Below are positions 32,846-40,435 of a DNA stretch of 64,000 bases, piece by piece. The notes beneath the pieces were generated by a model. That model did no database searches and was not told the DNA's origin. It saw only the letters and a program-made list of their open reading frames with translations. The stretch is from Cellulomonas sp. S1-8 (GTDB lineage Bacteria; Actinomycetota; Actinomycetes; Actinomycetales; Cellulomonadaceae). Numbering within the stretch: the first letter of the stretch is position 1; each line of letters starts with the position of its first letter. Location: NCBI RefSeq assembly GCF_026184235.1, contig NZ_CP110806.1:248001-312000 (forward strand), written 5' to 3'. The position numbers and the translations under genes were made by a program.

Positions 32846-33999
32846 GCGACGGTCTGCAGGTCGAGGGCGTCGTCGTGCGCTATGCCGGTGCGTCGGGCGC
32901 GGCGGTCGACGGCGTGGACCTCACCGTGCCGACGGGTGAGGTGCTCGCGCTGCTCGGGCCGTCGGGGTGCGGCAAGTCGTCCCTGCTGCGGGCCGTCGCG
33001 GGGCTCGAGCCGGTGGCCGCGGGCGACGTCGCGTGGGACGGGGTCTCGGTGGCCGACGTGCCCGTGCACCGCCGCGGGTTCGGGCTGCTCTTCCAGGACG
33101 GGCAGCTGTTCGCGCACCGCGACGTCGCGGGCAACGTCGCGTACGGGCTGCCCGGGCCGGAGCGTCGCGACCGGCCGGCACGGGACGCGCGTGTCGCCGA
33201 GCTGCTGGACCTCGTCGGCCTGCCGGGCACGCAGCGCCGCGACGTCGCGACGCTGTCCGGCGGCGAGCGGCAGCGCGTCGCCCTCGCGCGCGCCCTGGCC
33301 CCCCGCCCCCGCCTGCTGCTGCTCGACGAGCCGCTGTCCGCGCTCGACCGGGCTCTGCGCGAGCGCCTCGCGCTCGACCTGCGCGAGGTGCTGGTCGCGA
33401 CCGCCACGACCGCGCTGTTCGTCACCCACGACCAGGACGAGGCGTTCGCCGTGGCCGACCGCATCGCCGTCATGGACGCCGGCCGGCTGCTGCAGGTCGC
33501 GCCGCCGGCCGTGCTGTGGTCCCGGCCGCTGTCGCGGCGCGTCGCCCAGTTCCTCGGGTACGAGGCGTTCGTCGCGGTCCCCGGGCCGGGCGACGACGTG
33601 GCGCCGGCGGTCCACGCGCTGGTCACGGCCGTGCGCTCCGCAGGCGTCGCCCTCCTCCCCACCGGCGGCGTCCTCGCGCTGGCAGCGGGCGCGTTCGTCG
33701 TCGTCCCCGCCCCCACCCCCGTCACCCCCACCCCCACCCCCGTCACCCCCACCCCCGTCACCCCCACCCCCGCCGACCGGAACGTGGCTCCCCGAATGGA
33801 GCTGCATCCGGGGAGCGGTGTTGCGGCGGGCGGGGTCGTGCGGCTGCTGCGGTCGCGGCGCGGGCGCACCGAGGTCGTCGTCGACGTGCCCGGGGTGGGA
33901 GTCGTCAGCGCGCTCGCGCCCGCGGGCTGGACGTCGGCGCCCGGGGAGCAGGTCGCGCTGCGCGCGGACGCCGCTGCGGTCGCGGGCCTGCCCGGCTAA
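32842..33999 (+). CDS. thiQ: Thiamine ABC transporter ATPase with an unusual Pro-Thr insert
   Basis: A 385-residue ATPase, longer than the usual ThiQ of ~230-350. Walker A is G-P-S-G-C-G-K-S-S, the signature L-S-G-G-E-R-Q-R, Walker B L-L-L-L-D-E-P-L-S-A-L-D. After the nucleotide-binding domain (to ~residue 235) a regulatory beta domain begins, but it is interrupted at about residues 291-330 by P-T-P-V-T-P-T-P repeats and a segment (DRNVAPRMELHPGSG) encoded by a palindromic repeat. The frame stays open and the TOBE-like end (GRTEVVVDVPGVGVVSALA) continues. GTG start overlaps thiP. Confidence 0.9.
   Translation: MSDGLQVEGVVVRYAGASGAAVDGVDLTVPTGEVLALLGPSGCGKSSLLRAVAGLEPVAAGDVAWDGVSVADVPVHRRGFGLLFQDGQLFAHRDVAGNVAYGLPGPERRDRPARDARVAELLDLVGLPGTQRRDVATLSGGERQRVALARALAPRPRLLLLDEPLSALDRALRERLALDLREVLVATATTALFVTHDQDEAFAVADRIAVMDAGRLLQVAPPAVLWSRPLSRRVAQFLGYEAFVAVPGPGDDVAPAVHALVTAVRSAGVALLPTGGVLALAAGAFVVVPAPTPVTPTPTPVTPTPVTPTPADRNVAPRMELHPGSGVAAGGVVRLLRSRRGRTEVVVDVPGVGVVSALAPAGWTSAPGEQVALRADAAAVAGLPG
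33711..33832 (+). repeat. Tandem C-rich repeat and palindromic element inside thiQ
   Basis: Positions 33711-33770 hold several GTCACCCCCACCCCC units coding for Pro-Val-Thr-Pro-Thr-Pro. Directly after, 33772-33832 begins CCGACCGGAAC, holds a CTCCCCG...CGGGGAG hairpin (33788-33815) and ends GGTGTTGCGGCGGGC; this resembles the two elements at 43288-43432. Both lie in frame within the coding sequence. Confidence 0.7.
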
Positions 34000-34067
34000 C
34001 GTCGGGGGCACCCGGGTCGCGGACGCCCCCGCGCCCGTCGCCGATCGACTCAGCGAGGTGGAAGACC

Positions 34068-34820
34068 ATGACGCTCGAGCGCCGCGAGGTCGTCTCCGTC
34101 GACGTCCACGCCCCCGTCGCAGCAGTGTGGGACCACCTGCGCGACCCGCACCTGCTGCGCCGGTGGTTCGGGTGGGACTACCCGGGTCTCGACGCGGAGA
34201 TCCGCCAGATCTTCCACGACGAGGCGCGCGAGGAGGTCGACGACGACGCCGGCACGCGGACGCTCGTGTGGCGCAACGGCGACCGGATGGTCGTCGCCGG
34301 GCCCGCCGACGCGCCGCACGCGCACGTCACGGTCACGCGCACGAGCCACGACGGGCTGTCGTCGTTCGACGGCGTCTTCGACGAGATGGACGAAGGGTGG
34401 CTCCAGTTCACCCACCAGCTCGCGTTCGCCCTGAAGGTCCACCCGGGCGAGGACCGCGTGACGCTCCAGTCGCACGACCTGGACGCGGGGGACAGCCGGT
34501 CCCCGCTGCTGTTCCGGGCGGGCCTGCACGGCGTGCGGGGCCTGCCCGTGGGCGCGCACGTCGAGGCGACGCGCCCCGACGGGTCCCGCGTGGGCGGCAC
34601 GGTCGTCTACAAGGGCGAGCACCAGGTGGGCATCCACCTGCACGGGATCGCCGAGTCGCTGCTCGTGCTCGTCCTGCGGCCCGCGGCCGTGCGTCCCCCG
34701 CACGGGACGGTCGACGCGACGCTCTCGACGTACGGCCTGGACGACGCGATCCTCTCCGAGGCCCGGCGACGCTGGGCAGGGTGGTGGGAGAGCGGGTCGC
34801 CGGCGCGAACCGGGGCCTGA
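34068..34820 (+). CDS. SRPBCC (START-like, AHSA1-type) domain protein
   Basis: A 250-residue protein. The first ~140 residues are a START-like fold beginning R-R-E-V-V-S-V-D-V-H-A-P-V-A-A-V-W-D-H-L-R-D-P-H-L-L-R-R-W-F-G-W-D, as in Hsp90-activator-like proteins; the C-terminal ~100 residues appear as a second, weaker repeat (LPVGAHVEATRPDGSRVGGT). Such proteins bind hydrophobic ligands in a deep pocket; no ligand can be named. It stands alone, before a minus-strand MarR gene. Confidence 0.75.
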   Translation: MTLERREVVSVDVHAPVAAVWDHLRDPHLLRRWFGWDYPGLDAEIRQIFHDEAREEVDDDAGTRTLVWRNGDRMVVAGPADAPHAHVTVTRTSHDGLSSFDGVFDEMDEGWLQFTHQLAFALKVHPGEDRVTLQSHDLDAGDSRSPLLFRAGLHGVRGLPVGAHVEATRPDGSRVGGTVVYKGEHQVGIHLHGIAESLLVLVLRPAAVRPPHGTVDATLSTYGLDDAILSEARRRWAGWWESGSPARTGA

Positions 34821-34883
34821 CGCCGGGGCGGTGCACGCCCGGGCGGTCCACTGCGGTGCGTCTGCGGTGCGTGCCGCGGCGCC

Positions 34884-35402
34884 TCAGGCGTCCTCGGGCG
34901 GGGGTACCGGCGGTCCGAGCGCGTCGACCACCTGCGTGGCGAGCGCCGCGAACGCCGCCTGCTGGGCGGGGTCGAGCGCGTCGAGGAACCGGTGCCGGAC
35001 CGAGCGCACGTGCCGGGGGGCGGCCGCGTCCACGACGCGCCGCCCCTCGTCCGTGAGCGTGACGGCCGGCCCGGCGGGTCCGGGGGCGTCGGGCCGCTCG
35101 ACGAGGCCGCGCGCCTCCATGCGGCGCAGCTGGTGGGCGAGGCGGCTGCGCGTCCACAGCAGCCGGTCGGCGAGCGTGCGCAACCGCCAGTCGGTCTCGG
35201 GGGTCTCCGAGAGCGTCGAGAGCACGTGGTAGTCGGCATCGGACAGGCCGGAGTCGGTCCGCAGGTCGGCGGCGACGGCGGCGTCGAGCAGCGTCGTCAG
35301 GCGCCGGTAGGCGGTCCAGGTCGCGGCCTCGTGCGCGGTGAGCCATGCCGGCTCGTCGGTGCCGGGAGCGGGGTCCGCGACGGTCGGTGCGGGGTCGGGC
35401 AT
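34884..35402 (-). CDS. MarR family transcriptional regulator
   Basis: A 172-residue winged-helix protein: L-S-D-A-D-Y-H-V-L-S-T-L-S-E-T-P leads into the helix-turn-helix R-T-L-A-D-R-L-L-W-T-R-S-R-L-A-H-Q-L-R-R-M-E-A-R-G-L-V and the wing V-T-L-T-D-E-G-R-R-V. ATG 35402 is preferred to an ATG at 35465 because the latter would extend across the operators. Divergent from an FMN reductase gene with two palindromic operators between them; the pair resembles MarR-type quinone or electrophile sensors that control an NAD(P)H:FMN/quinone reductase. Confidence 0.88.
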   Translation of the reverse strand: MPDPAPTVADPAPGTDEPAWLTAHEAATWTAYRRLTTLLDAAVAADLRTDSGLSDADYHVLSTLSETPETDWRLRTLADRLLWTRSRLAHQLRRMEARGLVERPDAPGPAGPAVTLTDEGRRVVDAAAPRHVRSVRHRFLDALDPAQQAAFAALATQVVDALGPPVPPPEDA

Positions 35403-35419
35403 ACCCGAGGGTACGCCCC

Positions 35420-35466
35420 GTTGACGTGTCAGCGCCGGGGTGGCTAGTGTCCGTTGACATGTCAAC
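35420..35466. promoter_or_regulatory. Two MarR operators and a leaderless promoter
   Basis: GTTGACGTGTCAGC (35420-35433) and GTTGACATGTCAAC (35453-35466, a perfect palindrome) are 33 bp apart centre to centre, about three helical turns. Between them TAGTGT (35445-35450) is a good -10 box for the rightward gene, only eight bases before its ATG at 35459, which itself lies inside the second operator. The rightward mRNA is therefore probably leaderless. Confidence 0.75.
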
Positions 35467-36046
35467 CCATCGTGCGCCCGTCCTGCAGGTCGTCGTCACC
35501 AGCACCCGTCCGGGCCGCATCGGCGGGGTCGTGGGGAGCTGGTTCACCGACGTGGCCCGCGCCCACGGGGGCTTCGACGTGCGCGTCAGCGACCTCGCGA
35601 CCCTTCCGCTGCCCCTCCTGGACGAGGAGGCCGAGCCGTGGGAGCGGCGGTACACCCACGCCCACACCCTCGCCTGGAGCGCCGCGGTCGAGCAGGCCGA
35701 CGCCGTCGTGTTCGTGCTGCCGGAGTACAACTCCTCGTTCCCCGCATCGGCGAAGAACGCCGTCGACTGCCTGTTCCAGGAGTGGCACGACAAGCCCGCA
35801 GGCATCGTCTGCTACGGCAACACGTCCGGCGGCCTGCGGGCCGCGCTCGCGTTCCGCCCGGTGCTGTCGACCGTCGGCATGACGGTGCTGCGCCAGCAGG
35901 TCACCCTGCAGCACGCCGGTCGGCTCGTCGACGGGGACGTCCTGCGCGCGCAGGACGACCACGACGCCGCGGCCACGGGCATGCTCGACGAGCTCGCCCG
36001 CGTCGCACCGCACCTGGCCGCGCTGCGCGGGGCGCGGACCGCCTGA
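35459..36046 (+). CDS. NAD(P)H-dependent FMN reductase family flavoprotein
   Basis: A 195-residue flavodoxin-like protein. It begins Q-V-V-V-T-S-T-R-P-G-R-I-G (phosphate-binding T-S-T-R-P-G-R loop of the FMN_red family) and has V-F-V-L-P-E-Y-N-S-S-F-P-A-S-A-K-N-A-V-D near the FMN ring, followed by G-N-T-S-G-G-L-R-A. Such enzymes reduce FMN or quinones with NAD(P)H. No ribosome binding site precedes the ATG, matching a leaderless transcript. Regulated, by inference, by the divergent MarR protein. Confidence 0.9.
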   Translation: MSTHRAPVLQVVVTSTRPGRIGGVVGSWFTDVARAHGGFDVRVSDLATLPLPLLDEEAEPWERRYTHAHTLAWSAAVEQADAVVFVLPEYNSSFPASAKNAVDCLFQEWHDKPAGIVCYGNTSGGLRAALAFRPVLSTVGMTVLRQQVTLQHAGRLVDGDVLRAQDDHDAAATGMLDELARVAPHLAALRGARTA

Positions 36047-36050
36047 GCCG

Positions 36051-37166
36051 TCAGGCCGACGGCTCCAGCGTCCGCTGCCACACCCCGCTGCCGCCGGCGG
36101 GCCGGAAGCCGAGCGCGATGTTGATCGCGAGCATCCAGCGGTTCTCCTCGGCGTTCCACGTGCTGACGCGTCGGACGGCCGGGCGGTGCTCCGCGAGCTC
36201 GCGCAGCTGGACGGTCTTGGCGAGCATGCCGAGCCGGTGCCCCCGGTGCTCGCGGAGCACCAGGGTGTCCTCCTGCCAGACGAACGCGTCCGTGTGTGGG
36301 GGGAGCATGAACGCCGAGTACGCCGCGAGCCGACCCGTGGGGACGTGCTCGATCGCGGTCGTCAGCAGGCGCTCGTCGCGCCCGAGCGCCTCGGCGTCGT
36401 CGGACCGCACGCGGTCCGCGTCCCAGAGCTCCTCCTCGACGTCCAGGCCCGCGGTCGGCTCGTCGGTGCTCATGCGGGTGTGCAGCTCGGCCATCTGCGT
36501 GACCCAGGCGTCGGGTGTCGCGTCCCACCAGGTCACGGGCCGGTAGTCGGGGCCTGCGGCCTGCGCGGCCGCGTCGTGGTGCGCCGCGAGGACGTCCGGG
36601 TCGACGGGCAGCTCGAGCCGCGAGTGCCGGGCCACCTGCTCCAGGTCCCACCCGTGGGCGAGCGCGAACCGCACGGACGGGTCGTCCGCGGCGACACGCC
36701 CCTCGCCCGTGGGCGCCGCCAGGGTGCCCGGGCCGGGCGGTGGCTCGACGGCCTGCTCGGTCTCGCTCATCAGGCGCGTACGCCCCGCGGCCCGCGCCAC
36801 GTCGAGCGCCGCGGCGTGCAGGGCGGAGCCGATGCCGCGGCGGCGGGCGGTGCGGCGCACGCCCAGGTCCAGCCAGCCGGTGTGCGTGTTGTCCGTCAGG
36901 GGCAGGTCCATCCGGGCGATGCCGAGCACCTGCGCCGGGTCGGCCGGGTCCGCATCGTCGTCGACGGCGACGAGCCGCACGCGCCGCGCGTACTCCTGGT
37001 GCCGCAGCTGGGACAGCGCGCGGGCGGGGGTCGTCGCGAAGTCGTCGGTGCCCCACACCTCGCGCGTCAGCTCGTTCTGCGCGGCGACCAGACCGTGCAG
37101 CAGCGTCGCGTCGGCGTCTTCGAGGGACGTCGGCACGGGGACCTCACGCACGGACCACGTCGTCAT
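36051..37166 (-). CDS. Tandem GNAT N-acetyltransferase
   Basis: A 371-residue protein with two GNAT units. The first has W-L-D-L-G-V-R-R-T-A-R-R-R-G-I-G-S-A-L-H-A-A-A near residue 100-120 (acetyl-CoA loop R-x-x-G-x-G/A); the second has T-L-V-L-R-E-H-R-G-H-R-L-G-M-L-A-K near 300-317. The two-domain layout resembles mycothiol-synthase-like and aminoglycoside-type enzymes, but substrate is unknown. The start ATG at 37166 has TTCATCC-type weak upstream signals; the stop is five bases from the convergent FMN reductase stop. Confidence 0.82.
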   Translation of the reverse strand: MTTWSVREVPVPTSLEDADATLLHGLVAAQNELTREVWGTDDFATTPARALSQLRHQEYARRVRLVAVDDDADPADPAQVLGIARMDLPLTDNTHTGWLDLGVRRTARRRGIGSALHAAALDVARAAGRTRLMSETEQAVEPPPGPGTLAAPTGEGRVAADDPSVRFALAHGWDLEQVARHSRLELPVDPDVLAAHHDAAAQAAGPDYRPVTWWDATPDAWVTQMAELHTRMSTDEPTAGLDVEEELWDADRVRSDDAEALGRDERLLTTAIEHVPTGRLAAYSAFMLPPHTDAFVWQEDTLVLREHRGHRLGMLAKTVQLRELAEHRPAVRRVSTWNAEENRWMLAINIALGFRPAGGSGVWQRTLEPSA

Positions 37167-37247
37167 GGATGCCACGATCCTCGTCGCCCGGGCCGGCGTC
37201 GACGCCTTTACCGGGCCGCACGCCCGGGGCGGGCATAACCTGCCGGG

Positions 37248-37907
37248 ATGCCGTGGTGGGAGGTCGTGGGGTGGGCCGGGTCCGTGCTGGTCGTCGTGTC
37301 GCTGATGCAGGCGCGCGTGTGGCGGTTCCGGGTGATGAACCTCGTGGGCGCGGTCCTCGCGACCGCCTACAACGCGGTGTTCGAGATCTGGGCGTTCGCG
37401 GCGATGAACGGGGCCATCGCCGTCATCGACGTCTACTGGCTGGTGCGGCTGCGCCGCGAGCGGTCCGACGCCGACGTGTACGCGGTCGTCGAGGTCGCGC
37501 CCGACGACGCGTACCTGCTCCACGTGCTCGCGGTCCACGGGGCCGACGTCGCGCGCCACCGCACCGTGCCCGCCCACGACGTGGTCGCGGGCGACGCGCC
37601 CGTGGGCGGTGCGGCGGGTGCGGAGATCGCGTTCCTCGTCGTGCGCGGCGACGAGACCGTCGGCGTCGTCCTGGTGCGCGACGCGGGGGACGGCACGGGG
37701 GTCGTCGCCCTGGACTGGGTGACGCCGCGGTTCCGGGACTTCACTCCCGGGGAGTTCGTCTACCGGCACTCGGACGTGTTCGCCGGGCGCGGGCTGCGCA
37801 GGCTCGTCGTCCCGTCGGCGCCGCCGGGTGCCGTCGCCTACCTCGAGCGCGTGGGGTTCCGGCGCGTCGACGACCGCTCGTGGGAGCGGCTGGTCGCCAC
37901 ACCCTGA
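37248..37907 (+). CDS. YgjV-like membrane protein with a C-terminal acyltransferase-like half
   Basis: A 219-residue protein. Residues 1-70 form three hydrophobic helices (W-W-E-V-V-G-W-A-G-S-V-L-V-V-V-S-L-M-Q, then F-R-V-M-N-L-V-G-A-V) of the bacterial inner-membrane YgjV/PnuC-like type. The soluble C-terminus (about 75-219) ends V-A-Y-L-E-R-V-G-F-R-R-V, reminiscent of a GNAT end, but the CoA loop is poorly conserved. I know no established function. It stands alone in front of mntH. Confidence 0.65.
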   Translation: MPWWEVVGWAGSVLVVVSLMQARVWRFRVMNLVGAVLATAYNAVFEIWAFAAMNGAIAVIDVYWLVRLRRERSDADVYAVVEVAPDDAYLLHVLAVHGADVARHRTVPAHDVVAGDAPVGGAAGAEIAFLVVRGDETVGVVLVRDAGDGTGVVALDWVTPRFRDFTPGEFVYRHSDVFAGRGLRRLVVPSAPPGAVAYLERVGFRRVDDRSWERLVATP

Positions 37908-37936
37908 TCCCCGGTCGTTTACGGGCGGGCGATGTG

Positions 37937-37957
37937 TAGAGTTCGGACGTGCGAACT
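37937..37957 (+). promoter_or_regulatory. Leaderless mntH promoter with overlapping inverted repeat
   Basis: TAGAGT (37937-37942) is a -10 box six bases before the GTG start at 37949. AGTTCG (37940-37945) and CGAACT (37952-37957) are perfect inverted arms around GACGTG, so an operator would cover the -10, the transcription start and the start codon. A manganese-responsive MntR-type repressor is the obvious candidate, by inference from the gene controlled. Confidence 0.6.
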
Positions 37958-39178
37958 TTGAGTGCCCGGGCGACGAGCGCGCGCGTGCCGGTCCTGCTCG
38001 GTCCCGCGTTCGTCGCCGCCGTCGCGTACGTCGACCCCGGCAACGTCGCCGCGAACCTGACCGCCGGCGCGCGCTACGGGTACCTGCTGCTGTGGGTGCT
38101 CGTCGCCGCCAACGCCATGGCCGTGCTCGTGCAGTACCAGTCGGCCAAGCTCGGGCTCGTCACCGGGGAGTCGCTGCCCGCCGTCCTCGGCCACCGGCTG
38201 CGGCGCGGGCCCCGCCTCGCGTTCTGGGTGCAGGCCGAGGTCGTCGCCGCCGCCACCGACGTCGCGGAGGTCGTCGGCGGGGCGATCGCCCTGTACCTGC
38301 TGTTCGGCGTGCCGCTGCCGCTGGGCGGGGTGCTCATCGGTGCGGCGTCCATGGTGCTGCTCGCGACGCAGGACCGGTACGGCCAGCGCCGGTTCGAGGC
38401 CGTCGTCGTGACGCTGCTCGCCGTCATCGCCGTCGGGTTCCTGCTCGGCCTGCTGCTGGCGCCCCCCGACGCGGGCGGTGTCCTGAGCGGGCTCGTCCCG
38501 CGGTTCGACGGCGCCGACTCCGTGCTGCTGGCCGCGAGCATGCTCGGCGCGACCGTCATGCCGCACGCGATCTACGTGCACTCCGCGCTCGTGCGCGACC
38601 GGCACGGCCGCCCCCCCGAGGGCGAGGGGCGCCGCCTCCTGCTGCGGGCCACGCGCTGGGACGTGGCCGTGGCCCTCGTCGTCGCCGGGGCCGTCAACAT
38701 CGGGCTGCTGCTGCTGGCCGCCGCCGGGCTCCAGGGCACCGCCGGGACCGACTCCATCGAGGGCGCGCACGCCGCGATCGTCACCGCGCTCGGCACGGGC
38801 GTCGGCATCGCGTTCGCGGTCGGGCTGCTCGCGTCGGGGCTCGCGTCGACGTCGGTCGGGGCGTACGCGGGCGCGACGATCATGGAGGGCCTCCTGCACC
38901 GGCGGATCCCGCTGCTGGTGCGTCGCGTCGTGACGATCATCCCCGCCGTCGTCCTGCTGGCGGTCGGCGCCGACCCCACGTGGACGCTCGTCCTCAGCCA
39001 GGTCGTCCTCAGCTTCGGCATCCCCTTCGCGCTCGTCCCGCTGGTCCGGTACGGCCGCGACCGCAGCCTCATGGGCGCCGACCGCAACGGCCCGTGGCTG
39101 CACGCGGTGCTGTGCGTCGTCGTCGGGCTCGTCGTCCTGCTCAACCTCGCCCTCCTGGTGCTGCTGCTCGTCGCCTGA
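37949..39178 (+). CDS. mntH: Nramp-family Mn2+/Fe2+ transporter
   Basis: A 409-residue Nramp protein with about eleven helices. The TM1 metal-binding motif V-A-Y-V-D-P-G-N-V-A-A-N (DPGN) and the TM6 motif L-G-A-T-V-M-P-H-A-I-Y-V-H-S (MPH) are both intact; the Q-D-R-Y-G-Q-R-R-F-E loop is also typical. It imports divalent manganese (or iron) with protons. No ribosome binding site is seen before GTG 37949, consistent with a leaderless start. Confidence 0.93.
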   Translation: MRTLSARATSARVPVLLGPAFVAAVAYVDPGNVAANLTAGARYGYLLLWVLVAANAMAVLVQYQSAKLGLVTGESLPAVLGHRLRRGPRLAFWVQAEVVAAATDVAEVVGGAIALYLLFGVPLPLGGVLIGAASMVLLATQDRYGQRRFEAVVVTLLAVIAVGFLLGLLLAPPDAGGVLSGLVPRFDGADSVLLAASMLGATVMPHAIYVHSALVRDRHGRPPEGEGRRLLLRATRWDVAVALVVAGAVNIGLLLLAAAGLQGTAGTDSIEGAHAAIVTALGTGVGIAFAVGLLASGLASTSVGAYAGATIMEGLLHRRIPLLVRRVVTIIPAVVLLAVGADPTWTLVLSQVVLSFGIPFALVPLVRYGRDRSLMGADRNGPWLHAVLCVVVGLVVLLNLALLVLLLVA

Positions 39179-39240
39179 CGGCCCGGCGGGTGGCGACCGA
39201 CGGACGCGCCCGTAAGGGGCGAAGGCGATGATTCCCCCGT

Positions 39241-39260
39241 AACGTGATCTACATCACGTT
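39241..39260. promoter_or_regulatory. Crp/GlxR-type binding site upstream of the Asp23 cluster
   Basis: AACGTGAT (39241-39248) and ATCACGTT (39253-39260) are perfect inverted arms around CTAC; GTGATCTACATCAC fits the GTGA-NN-TA-NN-TCAC core of actinobacterial Crp/GlxR sites. It is about 120 bases upstream of the first Gls24 gene. cAMP control is inferred. Confidence 0.65.
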
Positions 39261-39381
39261 CAACGGACCGTGACGTCGCTGCGGCGGAGGGCACTCCACC
39301 AGTGTCGACGTCTCCCTCCGCACCGGCACCGGGAGACGACGGCACGTCCGCACGATTCGGACCACCGCACCAGGAGCACCG

Positions 39382-39876
39382 ATGAGCGAGCAGACGACCA
39401 CCTCAGTCCCCGCGACGGAGAACCGCCCGTCCCGGGTCGGCAACACCGGCACGAAGGGCCTGGCCCACCCCACCCCGCTGCAGACCGAGTTCGGCTCGAC
39501 GACCATCGCCGACGGCGTCGTCGCCAAGATCGCCGGCATCGCGGCCGGCGACGTCGCCGGCGTCTACGCGCTCGGCGGTGGCGCGGCGCGCGCGTTCAGC
39601 GCGATCCGCGAGCGCATCCCGGGCGGCACCACCAACCACTCGCAGGGCATCAGCGTGGAGGTCGGGGAGCAAGAAGCCGCCGTCGACGTGGACCTGGTCG
39701 CCGAGTACGGCGTCTCCGTGGTCGACCTCGCCGAGGGCGTGCGGCGCAACATCATCACGTCCGTCGAGCGCATGACCGGACTGCGCGTCATCGAGGTGAA
39801 CATCGCCGTGAACGACGTGCACCTGCCGCAGGACGACCCGCAGCCCGAGCCGCCGCAGCAGCCGCGCGTGGGATGA
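39382..39876 (+). CDS. Asp23/Gls24 family envelope stress protein
   Basis: A 164-residue Asp23/Gls24 protein, first of a six-gene cluster. After a polar N-terminus the domain reads T-T-I-A-D-G-V-V-A-K-I-A-G-I-A-A-G-D-V-A-G-V-Y-A-L, then V-D-V-D-L-V-A-E-Y-G-V-S-V-V-D-L-A-E-G-V-R-R-N-I and V-I-E-V-N-I-A-V-N-D-V. Relatives coat the inner face of the membrane through an AmaP anchor and respond to envelope stress. Overlaps the next gene by 4 bp. A Pro/Gln-rich tail is present. Confidence 0.92.
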   Translation: MSEQTTTSVPATENRPSRVGNTGTKGLAHPTPLQTEFGSTTIADGVVAKIAGIAAGDVAGVYALGGGAARAFSAIRERIPGGTTNHSQGISVEVGEQEAAVDVDLVAEYGVSVVDLAEGVRRNIITSVERMTGLRVIEVNIAVNDVHLPQDDPQPEPPQQPRVG

Positions 39877-40187
39877 GCGGCACCTGGCCCGACCCACCGA
39901 CACCCGGCACGCCCCACCCCGCGGAGACCGCGGCGGTGGCCGCGCTCGCGGTCCCCGGCGTCGTGGGCCTGTTCCCGGGCACGTTCGGGGAGATCGCCAC
40001 CCACCTCCCCGGTCGTCGGGTGCCGGGGGTACGGACCCGGTCGGGACCCGACACGGCCACGACCGAGGTCCACATCGTCGCCCTCCTGGGGCGAGACCTG
40101 CGCCAGCTCGCCGGCGAGGTGCACCGCGCCGTGCGCGACGCCGTCGGTGGCGACGTCCGCGTCGTCGTCGAGGACGTTGCCGTCTGA
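39873..40187 (+). CDS. Small Asp23/Gls24-like protein
   Basis: A 104-residue protein, ATG overlapping the preceding stop. It shows a reduced Gls24 pattern: A-E-T-A-A-V-A-A-L-A-V-P-G-V-V-G-L-F-P-G, V-H-I-V-A-L-L-G-R-D-L-R-Q-L-A-G-E-V-H-R-A-V and V-R-V-V-V-E-D-V-A-V. In actinobacterial clusters such short paralogues are frequent and probably assemble with the larger ones. A 22-bp tandem repeat begins at its stop codon. Confidence 0.78.
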   Translation: MSGTWPDPPTPGTPHPAETAAVAALAVPGVVGLFPGTFGEIATHLPGRRVPGVRTRSGPDTATTEVHIVALLGRDLRQLAGEVHRAVRDAVGGDVRVVVEDVAV

Positions 40188-40236
40188 CCACCGGACGCAG
40201 GCCGCCCGACCACCGGACGCAGGCCGCCCGACCACC
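40186..40236 (+). repeat. 22-bp tandem repeat between Asp23-cluster genes
   Basis: GACCACCGGACGCAGGCCGC plus CC occurs at 40186-40207 and again exactly at 40208-40229, followed by a partial GACCACC. It fills most of the gap before the DUF2273 gene and overlaps the last bases of the preceding stop codon. Confidence 0.85.
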
Positions 40237-40255
40237 CCGAACCGAGGAGCACCCC

Positions 40256-40435
40256 ATGTCCCTGTCCCTGGCCGGTCTGCTGACCGGGCTGCTGCTCGCC
40301 CTGGCGGCGATCATCGGCGGTTTCAACGGCTTCCTGCTCGCCCTCGTGATGGGGGCGGTCGGCTGGGCGGTCGGCGCGCTCGCGGAAGGCAGGTTCGACC
40401 TGACCGCGCTCACGGGCGGCAGCCGCCGTGGCTGA
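40256..40435 (+). CDS. Small membrane protein, DUF2273-like
   Basis: A 59-residue protein with two glycine-rich hydrophobic helices (GLLTGLLLALAAIIGGFNG and FLLALVMGAVGWAVGALAEG) and a short charged end. Length, helix pattern and neighbourhood match DUF2273, the small membrane protein typical of Asp23/Gls24 operons. ACCGAGGAGC provides a good ribosome binding site eight bases before the ATG. The stop overlaps the next gene by eight bases. Confidence 0.85.
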   Translation: MSLSLAGLLTGLLLALAAIIGGFNGFLLALVMGAVGWAVGALAEGRFDLTALTGGSRRG

